Notes: generated by a model from the letters alone, not told the origin. A stretch of DNA of 64,000 nt from an uncultured Ruminococcus sp. (GCA_910576995.1 CAJTLC010000010.1:9469-73468), one strand, 5' to 3'. Positions 1-8,197 are shown, counted from the first letter of the stretch. Program-made: numbers and translations.

Positions 1-20
1 AATACTAAACAGGCTCTTAA
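1..20. repeat. Family A repeat, right end only (cut by window edge)
   Basis: The first bases read AATACTAAACAGGCTCTTA. This is the inverted end of the family A element whose complete short copy lies at 24989-25038 (TAAGAGTCTGTTTAGTATCT at its left end). The rest of this copy would lie outside the window. Confidence 0.6.
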
Positions 21-49
21 ATAAAGTTCAAAAAAATTTTATCTTTTTA

Positions 50-78
50 TTTACATTTAATTGAAAACGTGGTATACT
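50..78 (+). promoter_or_regulatory. Sigma-A-type promoter for the 187-897 gene
   Basis: TTTACA (50-55) and TATACT (73-78) are separated by 17 bp, giving a start of transcription near 85. The transcript would begin with the inverted repeat at 98-168 before reaching the first gene. Confidence 0.55.
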
Positions 79-97
79 ATAAATGATAGAATAAAAA

Positions 98-168
98 TAG
101 ACATCCTCGGAAACTAAAATGTGCTGGATGGCGCAGGATTTTTTGCGTTTTAGTTTCCGGGAGGGTCT
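98..168. repeat. Family B inverted-repeat element, short copy
   Basis: The left arm starts TAGACATCCTCGGAAACTAA. The right arm, read on the other strand, starts AGACCCTCCCGGAAACTAA. The arms match the ends of the larger element at 15776-16097 (TAGACTTCCTCAGAAATTAA), so this is a minimal copy of the same family. In RNA it would form a long stem in the leader of the following gene. Confidence 0.6.
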
Positions 169-186
169 GATACAGGAGAAAATTTT

Positions 187-897
187 ATGAAGATAAATGA
201 CGCTCTTCTTGAAAAACCCGATCACAGCCACTACGCAGCCTGCTGCAACAGAATGGCGGAAATAAACAGATTTTCAAAAAGGCTGCTGATATTCGCGATC
301 ATCGCGCACGGATTCCTGCTTCTGCTCACCTTTTTCGCAATACCGCTGGGCGCGCTTTCGCTGCTGCCATCCCTTGCAGGAAGTCCCACAAGCGCGGCTT
401 TCGTCATACTCCAGTCAGCCGAACTGATCGTCATGACTATTCTCGCAGCAGCGGGCATAGGCAAATTAAAGATATGTCAGTTAATTCTTTTTGCAGTCTA
501 CCTGTTGATGATATTTTTAGGCTTCGTTTCGGGATTCAGCGCCGTCAACAGCATTCCGTTCGCCATTGCGGTCATCGGCGCTATAATCGCCTATCCTGCG
601 ATCGCAAGTTTTCTTGATCATCGCTATCTATGTACAGTTGAGGGATTTCCATATTTCAACAGCCTTATTTCCGATCAGGGCGATCCCGAATACAAGCCCA
701 TGTACATAAAAAAGGATAAAACCGTCAACAATGAATCCGAAAAGATTTCCGCGTCTTTGTCCGATATGCAGGATATTCCCGATATTCCGCAGGATATGAC
801 AATACGCGATCTTATAGAAGCCGATGAAAAATCGCGCCTCACCGATAATATTATGCCGGAATCCGACTATCCCGACTGCGATATTACGGATTTTTAA
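187..897 (+). CDS. Multi-pass membrane protein of unknown function
   Basis: I do not recognise this 236-residue protein. It has four or five hydrophobic segments between about residues 32 and 145 and then an 80-90 residue acidic, probably cytoplasmic tail (repeated DIPDIPQDM, EADEKS, PDYPDCD-like stretches) with no recognisable catalytic motif. A ribosome binding site (CAGGAGAA) lies just before the ATG. The gene is 13 bp upstream of the YifB-family ATPase and probably shares its transcript. There is nothing in the sequence that ties it to DNA uptake or cell wall work beyond this neighbourhood. Confidence 0.75.
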   Translation: MKINDALLEKPDHSHYAACCNRMAEINRFSKRLLIFAIIAHGFLLLLTFFAIPLGALSLLPSLAGSPTSAAFVILQSAELIVMTILAAAGIGKLKICQLILFAVYLLMIFLGFVSGFSAVNSIPFAIAVIGAIIAYPAIASFLDHRYLCTVEGFPYFNSLISDQGDPEYKPMYIKKDKTVNNESEKISASLSDMQDIPDIPQDMTIRDLIEADEKSRLTDNIMPESDYPDCDITDF

Positions 898-910
898 GGA
901 GGGATATTGA

Positions 911-2437
911 TTGTTTGCTCAGATTTCCGGATTGGGACTGTTCGGTCTCAACGCGTTTCAGGTAGACGTTGAAATAGATATAAGCCGCGGTCAGCCGCAA
1001 TTCGATATAGTCGGACTGCCCGACATAGCCGTTAAGGAAAGCCGCGACCGGATACGCGCCGCAATGCGTTCCTGCAATATAAATTTTCCGGTGGCGTCGG
1101 TTATGATAAATCTCGCGCCTGCCGATACCAAAAAAAGCGGCTCTTCTCATGATCTTGCAATGTTTATGGCTATTTTATGCGCAATGCGCATGGTAAACGA
1201 TATTCCGCGGGACTGCGCTTTCATAGGCGAACTTTCACTTAGCGGAGGAGTACGTCACGTTCCGGGAGTGCTGCCAATGGTCATGCTCGCCCGCGAAAAA
1301 GGCGTCAAAAAGGTATTTGTGCCTGCCGGAAACGCCCTTGAGGCTTCCGTTCTCAACAACATCGAAATTTACCCGGTCAGCAACGTCAGCGAACTTATAG
1401 ATCATTTCCGCGGCATAAAAAAACTTACCCCATGCGAACAGTTTATTCCGTCTGCCGCATCTTACGACGATCCGCTGGATTTTGCCGAAGTAAAAGGTCA
1501 GCCCGTTGCGAAAAAGGCGCTGGAAATAGCCGCGGCAGGCGGTCACAATGCCCTGCTTATCGGAACTCCCGGCTGCGGAAAAAGTATGCTTGCAAAGCGT
1601 ATGCCGTCTATTCTGCCCCCCTTAAGTTTTGAAGAAGCTCTTGAAACTACGAAGATACATTCGATATGCAATATGCTGACCGATAAAGAGCCTATCGTTA
1701 CAAAACGTCCTTTCCGCGCTCCGCACCGTTCCATCTCACAAGTCGGGTTCATAGGCGGCGGAAGCATTCCTCACCCCGGCGAAATATCAAAAGCGCATAA
1801 CGGGCTTCTTTTCCTTGATGAAATAGCAGAATTCGACAAATACAACATCGAACAGCTTCGACAGCCGCTTGAGGACGATTCTATAACTATCGTGCGGTCG
1901 TCGGGGTCGGTATCCTATCCGTGCAAGATAATGCTGATAGGAGCAATGAATCCCTGTCCGTGCGGTTATTACGGTCATCCTACGCGCAAATGTACCTGCT
2001 CGCCTAAAAAAATACTGGCGTACCGAAATAAGATTTCAGGTCCTATAATGGACAGGATCGACCTGCATATCGAGCTTTCTCCCGTAACTTATTCCGATCT
2101 GACATCGGATAAGGAGGAAGAATCGTCGGCAGAAGTAAGAAAACGCGTTATAGACGCAAGAAAAATTCAGGAAGAACGATTTAAAGGCACCTCAATAGTA
2201 TGCAACGCTCATATTCCTGCCGGAAAAATTCATCAATGGTGCAGAATAACGCCCGACGCGGACGATCTTCTGCGCAGCATATTCGAACGTCTTAATATAA
2301 GCGCGCGTTCTCATGATAAAATACTTAAGGTTGCCAGAACTATAGCCGATCTTGAAAATTGCGGGATCATCGACAGAAAGCATATCGCCGCAGCCGTTCA
2401 GTTCCGCAGTCTTGACAGAGATATTATTTCAGAATAA
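911..2437 (+). CDS. YifB/ComM-family magnesium-chelatase-like AAA ATPase
   Basis: This 508-residue protein has the full architecture of the YifB/ComM family: an N-terminal ChlI-like (Lon protease-fold) domain (opening FAQISGLGLFG, with VGLPDIAVKESRDR and the GGVRHVPGVLPM segment), an AAA core with Walker A GTPGCGKS near residue 218 and a DEIAEF Walker B, the arginine-rich RQPLED motif, and a Cys-rich CPCGYYGHP insertion before the C-terminal helical domain. ComM in naturally competent Gram-negatives is a hexameric helicase that promotes branch migration; the role of the clostridial homologues is not settled. The start is a TTG at 911 with AAGGAGG just upstream; this matches the N-terminus of homologues, and no ATG fits. 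Confidence 0.92.
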   Translation: MFAQISGLGLFGLNAFQVDVEIDISRGQPQFDIVGLPDIAVKESRDRIRAAMRSCNINFPVASVMINLAPADTKKSGSSHDLAMFMAILCAMRMVNDIPRDCAFIGELSLSGGVRHVPGVLPMVMLAREKGVKKVFVPAGNALEASVLNNIEIYPVSNVSELIDHFRGIKKLTPCEQFIPSAASYDDPLDFAEVKGQPVAKKALEIAAAGGHNALLIGTPGCGKSMLAKRMPSILPPLSFEEALETTKIHSICNMLTDKEPIVTKRPFRAPHRSISQVGFIGGGSIPHPGEISKAHNGLLFLDEIAEFDKYNIEQLRQPLEDDSITIVRSSGSVSYPCKIMLIGAMNPCPCGYYGHPTRKCTCSPKKILAYRNKISGPIMDRIDLHIELSPVTYSDLTSDKEEESSAEVRKRVIDARKIQEERFKGTSIVCNAHIPAGKIHQWCRITPDADDLLRSIFERLNISARSHDKILKVARTIADLENCGIIDRKHIAAAVQFRSLDRDIISE

Positions 2438-2480
2438 GCGCCGGCTGCGGATTAATATAACATAATCAAAGACAAAATAA

Positions 2481-2505
2481 AACTTGCCCGATTATCGGAC
2501 AAGTT
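2481..2505 (+). other. Hairpin between the YifB-like gene and rodA
   Basis: AACTTGCCCGA and TCGGACAAGTT flank a 3-base loop, giving an 11-bp stem with one mismatch. No run of T follows, so it is a poor terminator. It ends about 8 bases before the rodA ribosome binding region (GAGGAAGG) and could affect processing or translation of the rodA message. Confidence 0.5.
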
Positions 2506-2520
2506 CTGAGGAAGGTTACA

Positions 2521-3681
2521 ATGAAATCAGCATTCAAAAAATTACCTGCAAAAAAGCATGATCTTGATATAGGATTATTATTCGCCGTTACGTTGTGCGC
2601 CGTTCTGGGAACTTTGCTTATCTATTCCATAGCGTCAAGCAAAATCAGCGCGTCAGAAGGAATTGGCGACAGTTACTGGAAGACCCAGTTGGTTTCCATG
2701 ATTCTCGGACTTGGTTCGGCAATTATTATCTCTTTTATCGATTACCGAAAACTTGTAAAGCTATGGTGGATATTCGTCCCTATCGCTCTTGGATTGGTAG
2801 CGCTGACGTTCACTTCGCTGGGAATTACCAGAGCAGGCGCCGACGACCGCGCTTGGATAAGGATTTTCGGCGTCAGTATGCAGCCGTCTGAAGTAATGAA
2901 AATTGTATTTATACTGACGTTCAGCTATCATCTTTCCCGCGACGAGGAAGATATGAATAAGCCTCTCCATATGCTGCTTCTGCTGCTTCATGGTATCATA
3001 CCCGTCGGAATAGTTGCGGTTCAGGGCGACTACGGAACGGCTATCGTATTCGCGGCAATCTTCGGATTTATGATGATTTCCGCCAATATTTCATGGAAAT
3101 ACCTCGCTGCCGCGCCATTTATAATGGCAGGCGGCGTTGCGTTCATGTGGTTCAATTTCCTCAGCAATTTTCATAAAGAGCGAATCCTGATACTGTTCCA
3201 TCCCGGTACAGATCCCGAAAATATCGAATATCAGCAGGATCTCGGACTCCGAGCAATGCAGTCCGGCGGAGTATTCGGAAAAGGTCTGTTCGCTTCCGAA
3301 AATGAATACATCTATGTTCCCGAACTTCACAACGACTTCATTTTCGCTCATGCAGGTCAGGTTTTCGGCTTTGTAGGCTCTGTGGGAATCCTCATAATCC
3401 TCGCTTACATCTGCCTGAAGGTTTTCGCCGACAGCCGTATCACCCGCGATCGCCTGGGAAGATTCATATGCATGGGGGCTTTCGGATTACTATTCACCCA
3501 CTGTCTTATGAATGTAGGCATGGTTCTTAAGGTCGCGCCCGTAATCGGCGTTCCGCTTCCTTTTATAAGCGGCGGCGGAACTGCTATGGTAAGTATGTAT
3601 GCCATAATCGGACTTGTGTTAAGCACTTACGCATACCGCGCCAAAAATTACAATGTTTTCTATGATGAAGACGATGAATAG
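2521..3681 (+). CDS. rodA: RodA-type peptidoglycan glycosyltransferase (SEDS family)
   Basis: RodA polymerises lipid II into glycan strands in the membrane, working with a class B penicillin-binding protein during side-wall elongation. The 386-residue sequence shows about ten membrane segments. It carries the SEDS landmarks: the WIRIFGVSMQPSE motif, the GDYGTA loop, the conserved GVFGKGLF turn followed by NEYIYVPELHNDFIFA with the essential acidic and aromatic residues, and the C-terminal PLPFISGGGTAM. The VPELHNDFIFA form favours RodA over FtsW or SpoVE, which usually read PEAHTDFIFA, though the distinction is not absolute. The tail is acidic (YDEDDE). A strong terminator follows directly. 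No mreBCD genes lie next to it here. Confidence 0.9.
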   Translation: MKSAFKKLPAKKHDLDIGLLFAVTLCAVLGTLLIYSIASSKISASEGIGDSYWKTQLVSMILGLGSAIIISFIDYRKLVKLWWIFVPIALGLVALTFTSLGITRAGADDRAWIRIFGVSMQPSEVMKIVFILTFSYHLSRDEEDMNKPLHMLLLLLHGIIPVGIVAVQGDYGTAIVFAAIFGFMMISANISWKYLAAAPFIMAGGVAFMWFNFLSNFHKERILILFHPGTDPENIEYQQDLGLRAMQSGGVFGKGLFASENEYIYVPELHNDFIFAHAGQVFGFVGSVGILIILAYICLKVFADSRITRDRLGRFICMGAFGLLFTHCLMNVGMVLKVAPVIGVPLPFISGGGTAMVSMYAIIGLVLSTYAYRAKNYNVFYDEDDE

Positions 3682-3703
3682 CGTAATATCAATATAAAAT
3701 TTT

Positions 3704-3746
3704 AGCCCGAAAGCGATTTTCACGAATCGTTTTCGGGCTTGTTTTT
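3704..3746. terminator. Bidirectional terminator after rodA
   Basis: AGCCCGAAAGCGATT pairs with AATCGTTTTCGGGCT and is followed by GTTTTT on the plus strand. On the minus strand the stem is followed by AAAATTTT. It therefore can serve both rodA and the convergent small gene at 3776-3976. Confidence 0.85.
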
Positions 3747-3775
3747 GATATTTTATTGCTCACATAAATCAGAAT

Positions 3776-3976
3776 TTAGCGTGCCCCAGTTTTGATAAAT
3801 GAAATCAAGGTCTCAATGTCAAAATCATCATAATCGCCGATAATGCCCTCTTTATGATAAATTATGCCTGCTTCTTCGTTACGTAAACCATCTCGTTTAC
3901 AACCTTTGCATTCTGCATTTTCAGAACACAAGCAGCAAGCCAGTCCACACCTTGCTATGCCCAATTCACGCTTCAT
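3776..3976 (-). CDS. Shortened DUF3795-like cysteine-rich protein
   Basis: This 66-residue protein starts MKRELGIARCGLACCLC, followed by a CKGCKRDG motif; this is the typical N-terminus of DUF3795 proteins. It then jumps straight to EEAGIIYHKEGIIGDYDDF and FIKTGAR, which resembles the C-terminal end of longer members. The family is usually about twice this length, and the middle part (more Cys pairs and an aromatic helix) is absent. The reading frame is intact and has a good ribosome binding site (CAGGAGA). It is therefore either an in-frame internal deletion or a natural short form. It lies downstream of scfB on the same strand. Function is unknown; the remaining Cys motifs suggest metal binding. 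Confidence 0.65.
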   Translation of the reverse strand: MKRELGIARCGLACCLCSENAECKGCKRDGLRNEEAGIIYHKEGIIGDYDDFDIETLISFIKTGAR

Positions 3977-4038
3977 AATATTCTCCTGTAAACTCCAATT
4001 TATCTTAAATAATCATAAATCAAGTATACGTTCTTTTA

Positions 4039-5406
4039 TTATTCCTGTTCCCCAAACGTTCTGACAGCCTTTATCATAATGGCGCATTCCAGACGCTTTT
4101 TCTCCAGTTCGCATGAAATTTTGTGAGCGGAGCGGACGTCTCCCATATACTGATAATTATTGGCGTTGCAGCCGCCGCTGCAATAGAATTTCGCCCAGCA
4201 TTTGCGGCATTCGGGCTTTGAGTACACGTGGCAGTTTGCAAAATCGGCTTTCATTTCCTGATTGAAAGTTCCCTCGTCGATATTGCCCATTTTATACTCG
4301 TCCATTCCCACAAACTGATGACACGGGAAAATATCGCCGTCGGGCGTGATAGCAACATAATCGTTGCCGCAGCCGCAGCCGCGAAGTCTCTTTATCGCGC
4401 ACGGACCCTGATCAAGATCAATCATGAAGTGGAAGAAATTGAACTTTTTGCCGTTCTTCTCGTTTTCGAGAATTCTATTGGCAAGACGTTCGTATTCCTT
4501 GAATACGGCAGGCAGTTCCTTTTCGGTAAGCGCATATTCATCGCCCTCTCCGACAACAGGCTCGATAGATATCTGATCGAATCCCGCTTCGTAAAGAGCA
4601 AATACGTCGTTGGAGAAATCAAGATTTTTATTTGTGAACGTGCCGCGAACGTAATATTCCTTATCTCCCCTGCCCTCGACCAGCTTCTTGTATTTCGGCA
4701 GGATCATGTCATAACAGCCCTGACCGTTGGGAAGAACGCGGAAATAATCGTTGACTTCTTTTCTGCCGTCAATAGAAAGAACCACGTTCGACATTTCCTT
4801 GTTGATAAATTCGATCTTCTCATCGTCAAGGAGAAGTCCGTTTGTAGTTATTGTAAATCTGAACTTCTTGCCGTATTCAGCTTCGCGGGAACGCGCATAT
4901 TCAACGATCTGTTTTACGGTCTTAAAATTCATAAGCGGTTCGCCGCCAAAGAAATCAAGCTCCAGATTCGGACGATCTCCCGAATTTTCGAGAAGAAAAT
5001 CAATAGCGTGCTTACCTGTTTCAAACGACATAAGCTTACGACCCTGCCCGAAATCGCCTGTAGATGCAAAGCAGTATTTGCAGCGAAGCTGACAATCGTG
5101 AGCGATATTCAGGCACATCGCCTTGACGGGGGAAGCGACTGAATATTTCGCATATTTTTCGTAATCGTCCTCCGAAAAAAGAATCTTATCGTTATAAAGT
5201 TCGGCAATCTCCTGATAACAGGATTCGATATCCTCAGGAGAATATTCCTTAGAAAGCTTTTCAACCACATTTTCAGGGCATTTTTCATAAAAAGGAGGCT
5301 CAATATTATCAAGCAGATCATAAGTCAGTTCGTCAACTATATGAACTCCGCCGCTGTTTACATCAAGAACGATATTGAAGCCGTTAAGCTTATATTTATG
5401 TATCAT
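4039..5406 (-). CDS. scfB: SCIFF ranthipeptide maturase, radical SAM/SPASM protein ScfB
   Basis: ScfB-type enzymes use S-adenosylmethionine radical chemistry to cross-link cysteine sulfur to non-alpha carbons of acceptor residues in the SCIFF peptide. The 455-residue protein has an N-terminal peptide-recognition region (IHKYKLNGFNIVLDVNSGGVHIV), the radical SAM motif CQLRCKYC with Cys 105, 109 and 112, and the FGGEPLMN motif. A C-terminal SPASM domain follows with Cys 336, 344, 346, 362, 392, 400, 403, 409, 413 and 432, enough for two auxiliary Fe-S clusters. The CRKCWAKFYCSGGC stretch is the SPASM hallmark. Its substrate gene scfA is 125 bp upstream on the same strand, separated by a terminator. 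AAAGGAG precedes the ATG. Confidence 0.96.
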   Translation of the reverse strand: MIHKYKLNGFNIVLDVNSGGVHIVDELTYDLLDNIEPPFYEKCPENVVEKLSKEYSPEDIESCYQEIAELYNDKILFSEDDYEKYAKYSVASPVKAMCLNIAHDCQLRCKYCFASTGDFGQGRKLMSFETGKHAIDFLLENSGDRPNLELDFFGGEPLMNFKTVKQIVEYARSREAEYGKKFRFTITTNGLLLDDEKIEFINKEMSNVVLSIDGRKEVNDYFRVLPNGQGCYDMILPKYKKLVEGRGDKEYYVRGTFTNKNLDFSNDVFALYEAGFDQISIEPVVGEGDEYALTEKELPAVFKEYERLANRILENEKNGKKFNFFHFMIDLDQGPCAIKRLRGCGCGNDYVAITPDGDIFPCHQFVGMDEYKMGNIDEGTFNQEMKADFANCHVYSKPECRKCWAKFYCSGGCNANNYQYMGDVRSAHKISCELEKKRLECAIMIKAVRTFGEQE

Positions 5407-5428
5407 AATTCCAAACTCCTTTCAGAAT

Positions 5429-5460
5429 CTGTTCATAAGAATTCCGCACATTATGAACAG
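5429..5460. repeat. Short family A-like inverted repeat upstream of scfB
   Basis: CTGTTCATAA and TTATGAACAG form a 10-bp perfect stem around AGAATTCCGCAC. The flanking AGAATCTGTTCATA and the loop bases ATTCCGCACA match the family A element at 16760-16812. It lies directly upstream of the scfB ribosome binding site and could influence its translation. Confidence 0.5.
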
Positions 5461-5482
5461 CATTTCCTTATAAACAATTTTT

Positions 5483-5513
5483 CAAAAAATATAGGGCAGC
5501 ATTACACTGCCCT
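5483..5513 (-). terminator. Terminator between scfA and scfB
   Basis: Read on the minus strand, AGGGCAG and CTGCCCT surround a 7-base loop and are followed by ATATTTTTTG. It sits 18 bases after the scfA stop, so most transcripts should end after the peptide gene and a minority read into the maturase. That would set a high precursor-to-enzyme ratio. Confidence 0.8.
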
Positions 5514-5531
5514 TGGATTGCAAGCAATCTC

Positions 5532-5669
5532 TTATCTCTCGCACTTCTGATTAGCAACTGTACATGAAGTTTTGCAAGCAGACTGGCATGAAGCCTGGCA
5601 CTTACCGCAGCCGCCCTTTTGAGCAGACTCCTTGAGATTAGCCTTGTTCATTGTCTTGATGTGTTTCAT
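5532..5669 (-). CDS. scfA: SCIFF ranthipeptide precursor ScfA
   Basis: This short gene encodes exactly 45 residues. The N-terminal leader is MKHIKTMNKANLKESAQKGG and the core holds Cys 21, 24, 28, 32, 37 and 43, which is the six-cysteines-in-forty-five pattern that names the family. The ATG is preceded by TTAGGAGGTC at good spacing. The product is the substrate of the adjacent radical SAM enzyme, which installs thioether cross-links between Cys and downstream residues. SCIFF is almost universal in Clostridia and its biological role is not established. A promoter, a dedicated terminator and the maturase are all present. No peptidase or exporter gene is in the immediate neighbourhood. Confidence 0.97.
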   Translation of the reverse strand: MKHIKTMNKANLKESAQKGGCGKCQASCQSACKTSCTVANQKCER

Positions 5670-5758
5670 TTTCTTGACCTCCTAACAAAAAAATTAGTTT
5701 TTCGCAGATAAATAACCGCAGCGGCGGTTATAAAAATCCCGAAAATCCGTTTAAGAAA

Positions 5759-5787
5759 ATTATATCACATTCCGGGAAATATTTCAA
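5759..5787 (-). promoter_or_regulatory. Promoter of scfA
   Basis: On the minus strand, TTGAAA (5782-5787) and TATAAT (5759-5764) are separated by 17 bp with TGTGA directly before the -10 (extended -10). The untranslated leader is about 80 bases and includes a small stem AACCGC/GCGGTT at 5714-5729. Confidence 0.85.
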
Positions 5788-5854
5788 TACTTTTTTTTGC
5801 AATTGTGAATTTTAGTCGCTTTCAACAATTTTTCAAGATCATATTTATGCGGAT

Positions 5855-7780
5855 TTACTCGTCCAGTTCGATAAGCTTTTCAAAATTATCGTCGATTTTC
5901 CGCTTCAATTCGTCGATCTCGGCGCATTTTCCGCTCATAAGTTCATAATCCGAATAAACCTCTTCCCTGCCGATCTCCTCCGTCAAATCGTCGATCCGCT
6001 TCTGAAACTCGTCTATCTCCTTTTCAAGACGGCGCATCTCATTTTTTCGCGCCGCGTCCGCACTCCTCTGCTGCTTGCTGCGATAAGTTTTAGCCTGCTT
6101 AGCCTTTGCAGCCTCCGCCGCTTTCGCGAATTTTGCAGCGTCGGCAAGCTTCTTCTCCTCCGCCTGCTCGGCACGAAGAATGTCAAGATATTTTTCAAAT
6201 CCGCAGTTGTACTCGCGATAAGTTCCGTTTGTGAGTTCGATAAGGCGGTCGGAAATTCTGCTGAGAAGATAGCGGTCGTGAGATACAAATATCACAGTTC
6301 CAGTATATTCCTCCAAAGCAGTCTCGATAGCTTCTTTCGAAGCAAGATCGAGGTGGTTGGTAGGCTCGTCGAGAATAAGCACATTGCCATGCTCCTGCAT
6401 CATTATCGCAAAGCAGAGTTTAGCGCGTTCGCCGCCGCTTATAACGCCGATCTCCTTGAAAACATTCTCCCCGACAAATCGCACCTGAGCAAGCAGATTT
6501 CGCACTTCCAGATCGGAAAGGGACGGATAGCGATCGTGGAGTTCCTCCATAACGGTCAGCTCGCGATTGAGATTCTTGCCCTCCTGCTCGAAGTAAGATA
6601 TTTTAACATTGGTATTCCAGCGAACCGTTCCCTCATGCGGAATCAGCCCCTGAATTATTTTAAGCAGCGTGGATTTTCCGATGCCGTTATCCCCGATTAT
6701 ACCGATCTTCTCGCCTCTTCTGACCTCAAAACTGATATCGTCCACAAGAGTTTTCCTGCCTGCGCCCTCGCCTACGGAAATATCGGAATTTTTAACTTTA
6801 AGCACGTCCAGCGGCGGCTCGACGGCATAAGTAAAATGGATCTTCGCGTGCTTTTCATCATGGAACGGCTTTTCGATACGCTCCATTTTTTCAAGCTGAC
6901 GCCGGCGGCTCTGAGCCATTTTTGTTGTGGAAGCACGCACAAGATTTCTTGCAACATAATCCTCAAGCTTGGCTATATCTTTCTGCTGCTGCTCGTATTC
7001 GCGCTCGCGCCGAACGTCGTTTTCCTCGCGCTGACGTATAAATGCCGAATAATTGCCCTTATATCTTTGCAGTCCGCCGCGCTCTATCTCGCATATTGAA
7101 GTACACAGCCTGTCCAGAAAATAGCGGTCGTGGCTGACTATCATTACCGCGCCGCGATAAGTGCGGAGATATTCTTCAAGCCACATAATAGTTTTAAAAT
7201 CAAGATGATTGGTAGGCTCGTCAAGAATAAGCAGATTTGGCTCTTCAAGCAGAAGTTTTGCGATGCAAAGTCTTGTTTTTTCGCCGCCACTGAATCCGGA
7301 AACAGTACGGTCAAGCTGATCTCCCGAAAATCCCATTCCGTTCAGGATTGTACGTATCTTGACTTCCGTATTATATCCGTCGTTGGCTTCAACCCATGAA
7401 GAAAGCTGCTGATACTCGTCGGCAGAGAAATTATCGCCCCGTTCGATCTCCAATTCGATAGCGCGCATACGTTCAATAGCTTTATGCATCGGCTCGAAAA
7501 CTTTTTGCATTTCCTCCATTACGGTATTCCGCGAATCCAGACCGCCCATCTGCTCCAGATATCCTACCGAAGTTTTCGCCGCAAAAGAAACAACTCCGTC
7601 TTTTTCATTGGTGCGATCGGGTTCGAGACTGCCTGTAATAATTTTCAGCAGCGTAGATTTTCCACAGCCGTTATTTCCGACTATGCCGATCTTATCACTT
7701 TCATCAACGGTAAGGGATACGTTATCAAGAACAATTTTGCCGTTGAATATTTTGCTTACATTAGTTAAACTTAAAAGCAT
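5855..7780 (-). CDS. ABC-F family ATPase (YdiF/Uup-like)
   Basis: This 641-residue protein has two ABC cassettes and no membrane segments. The first has GNNGCGKST near residue 40, signature FSGGEKTRL and LDEPTNHLD. The second has GDNGIGKST, signature ISGGERAKL and LDEPTNHLD. They are joined by a charged linker rich in Arg and Lys, and a C-terminal coiled coil (about residues 545-640) follows. ABC-F proteins act on the ribosome, relieving stalls or tuning translation initiation. The layout is that of housekeeping YdiF/YkpA-like members rather than a resistance type; compare the Lsa-like protein at 61347-62837, which lacks the C-terminal coil. It has its own promoter. No clear terminator was found after it. 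Confidence 0.92.
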   Translation of the reverse strand: MLLSLTNVSKIFNGKIVLDNVSLTVDESDKIGIVGNNGCGKSTLLKIITGSLEPDRTNEKDGVVSFAAKTSVGYLEQMGGLDSRNTVMEEMQKVFEPMHKAIERMRAIELEIERGDNFSADEYQQLSSWVEANDGYNTEVKIRTILNGMGFSGDQLDRTVSGFSGGEKTRLCIAKLLLEEPNLLILDEPTNHLDFKTIMWLEEYLRTYRGAVMIVSHDRYFLDRLCTSICEIERGGLQRYKGNYSAFIRQREENDVRREREYEQQQKDIAKLEDYVARNLVRASTTKMAQSRRRQLEKMERIEKPFHDEKHAKIHFTYAVEPPLDVLKVKNSDISVGEGAGRKTLVDDISFEVRRGEKIGIIGDNGIGKSTLLKIIQGLIPHEGTVRWNTNVKISYFEQEGKNLNRELTVMEELHDRYPSLSDLEVRNLLAQVRFVGENVFKEIGVISGGERAKLCFAIMMQEHGNVLILDEPTNHLDLASKEAIETALEEYTGTVIFVSHDRYLLSRISDRLIELTNGTYREYNCGFEKYLDILRAEQAEEKKLADAAKFAKAAEAAKAKQAKTYRSKQQRSADAARKNEMRRLEKEIDEFQKRIDDLTEEIGREEVYSDYELMSGKCAEIDELKRKIDDNFEKLIELDE

Positions 7781-7813
7781 ATCGTCGTCCTTTCATAATT
7801 TATGTGTGTATTT

Positions 7814-7842
7814 ATAATAACATATTTTTGAAATTATTGCAA
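7814..7842 (-). promoter_or_regulatory. Promoter of the ABC-F gene
   Basis: TTGCAA (7837-7842) and TATTAT (7814-7819) on the minus strand are 17 bp apart, about 35 bases before the gene start. Confidence 0.6.
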
Positions 7843-7877
7843 TAGCATGCAAGTAAAAAAGCCCTCTCAATTAAATA

Positions 7878-7912
7878 ACGCCCGAAAGCAGCTTTTTAAC
7901 TTCTTTGGGCGT
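7878..7912. other. Imperfect hairpin in the ABC-F upstream region
   Basis: ACGCCCGAAAG pairs imperfectly with CTTCTTTGGGCGT and is followed on the plus strand by GTTTT. It may be a second, back-up terminator for the leftward pectin lyase transcript or a remnant of an element; assignment is uncertain. Confidence 0.35.
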
Positions 7913-7924
7913 GTTTTAATTATT

Positions 7925-8166
7925 TAGAGCGTGTTCACATAAAAATAAAATGCACGTCTTTTCGGCAAATTTTGACGACTGCTGCGTTAAAAATATTTGA
8001 CGGGCGTCAGCCCGCCTACATATTTTCGAGTCTCGGCTGTCGCCTCGGTCGGTGCTTCTGCTTCGCAGAGGTGTCCACTGGACACCCGCACCCTTGTATT
8101 CGTCATAATTATGCTCATCTGCGTATGCTTTAGTACCGCACATTCATTTTATGTGAACACGCTCTA
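7925..8166. repeat. Family A MITE-like element, full-length copy
   Basis: Perfect 20-bp terminal inverted repeats TAGAGCGTGTTCACATAAAA bound 242 bp with no convincing coding capacity. The left interior (GCACGTCTTTTCGGCAAA) is the reverse complement of the right interior of the copy at 15821-15983, so the copies share more than their ends. Inside lie short palindromes such as GGTGTCCACTGGACACC. The outermost TA on both sides suggests insertion at a TA target. This element accounts for most of the gap between the ABC-F and lyase genes. Confidence 0.8.
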
Positions 8167-8197
8167 ATATTATACATCAAGACGTGTTATATGTCAA

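Noticed and set aside
4228..5142. 304-codon plus-strand frame opposite scfB
   Set aside because: It runs antisense through an unmistakable radical SAM gene. Composition is that of a shadow frame.
6278..7099. 273-codon plus-strand frame opposite the ABC-F gene
   Set aside because: Antisense to a clear ABC-F coding sequence; no homology features or start signals.
7925..8166. Coding potential or CRISPR-like structure in the 242-bp repeat
   Set aside because: There are no regularly spaced repeats, and a 75-codon frame inside it lacks a ribosome binding site and is explained by the inverted-repeat element.
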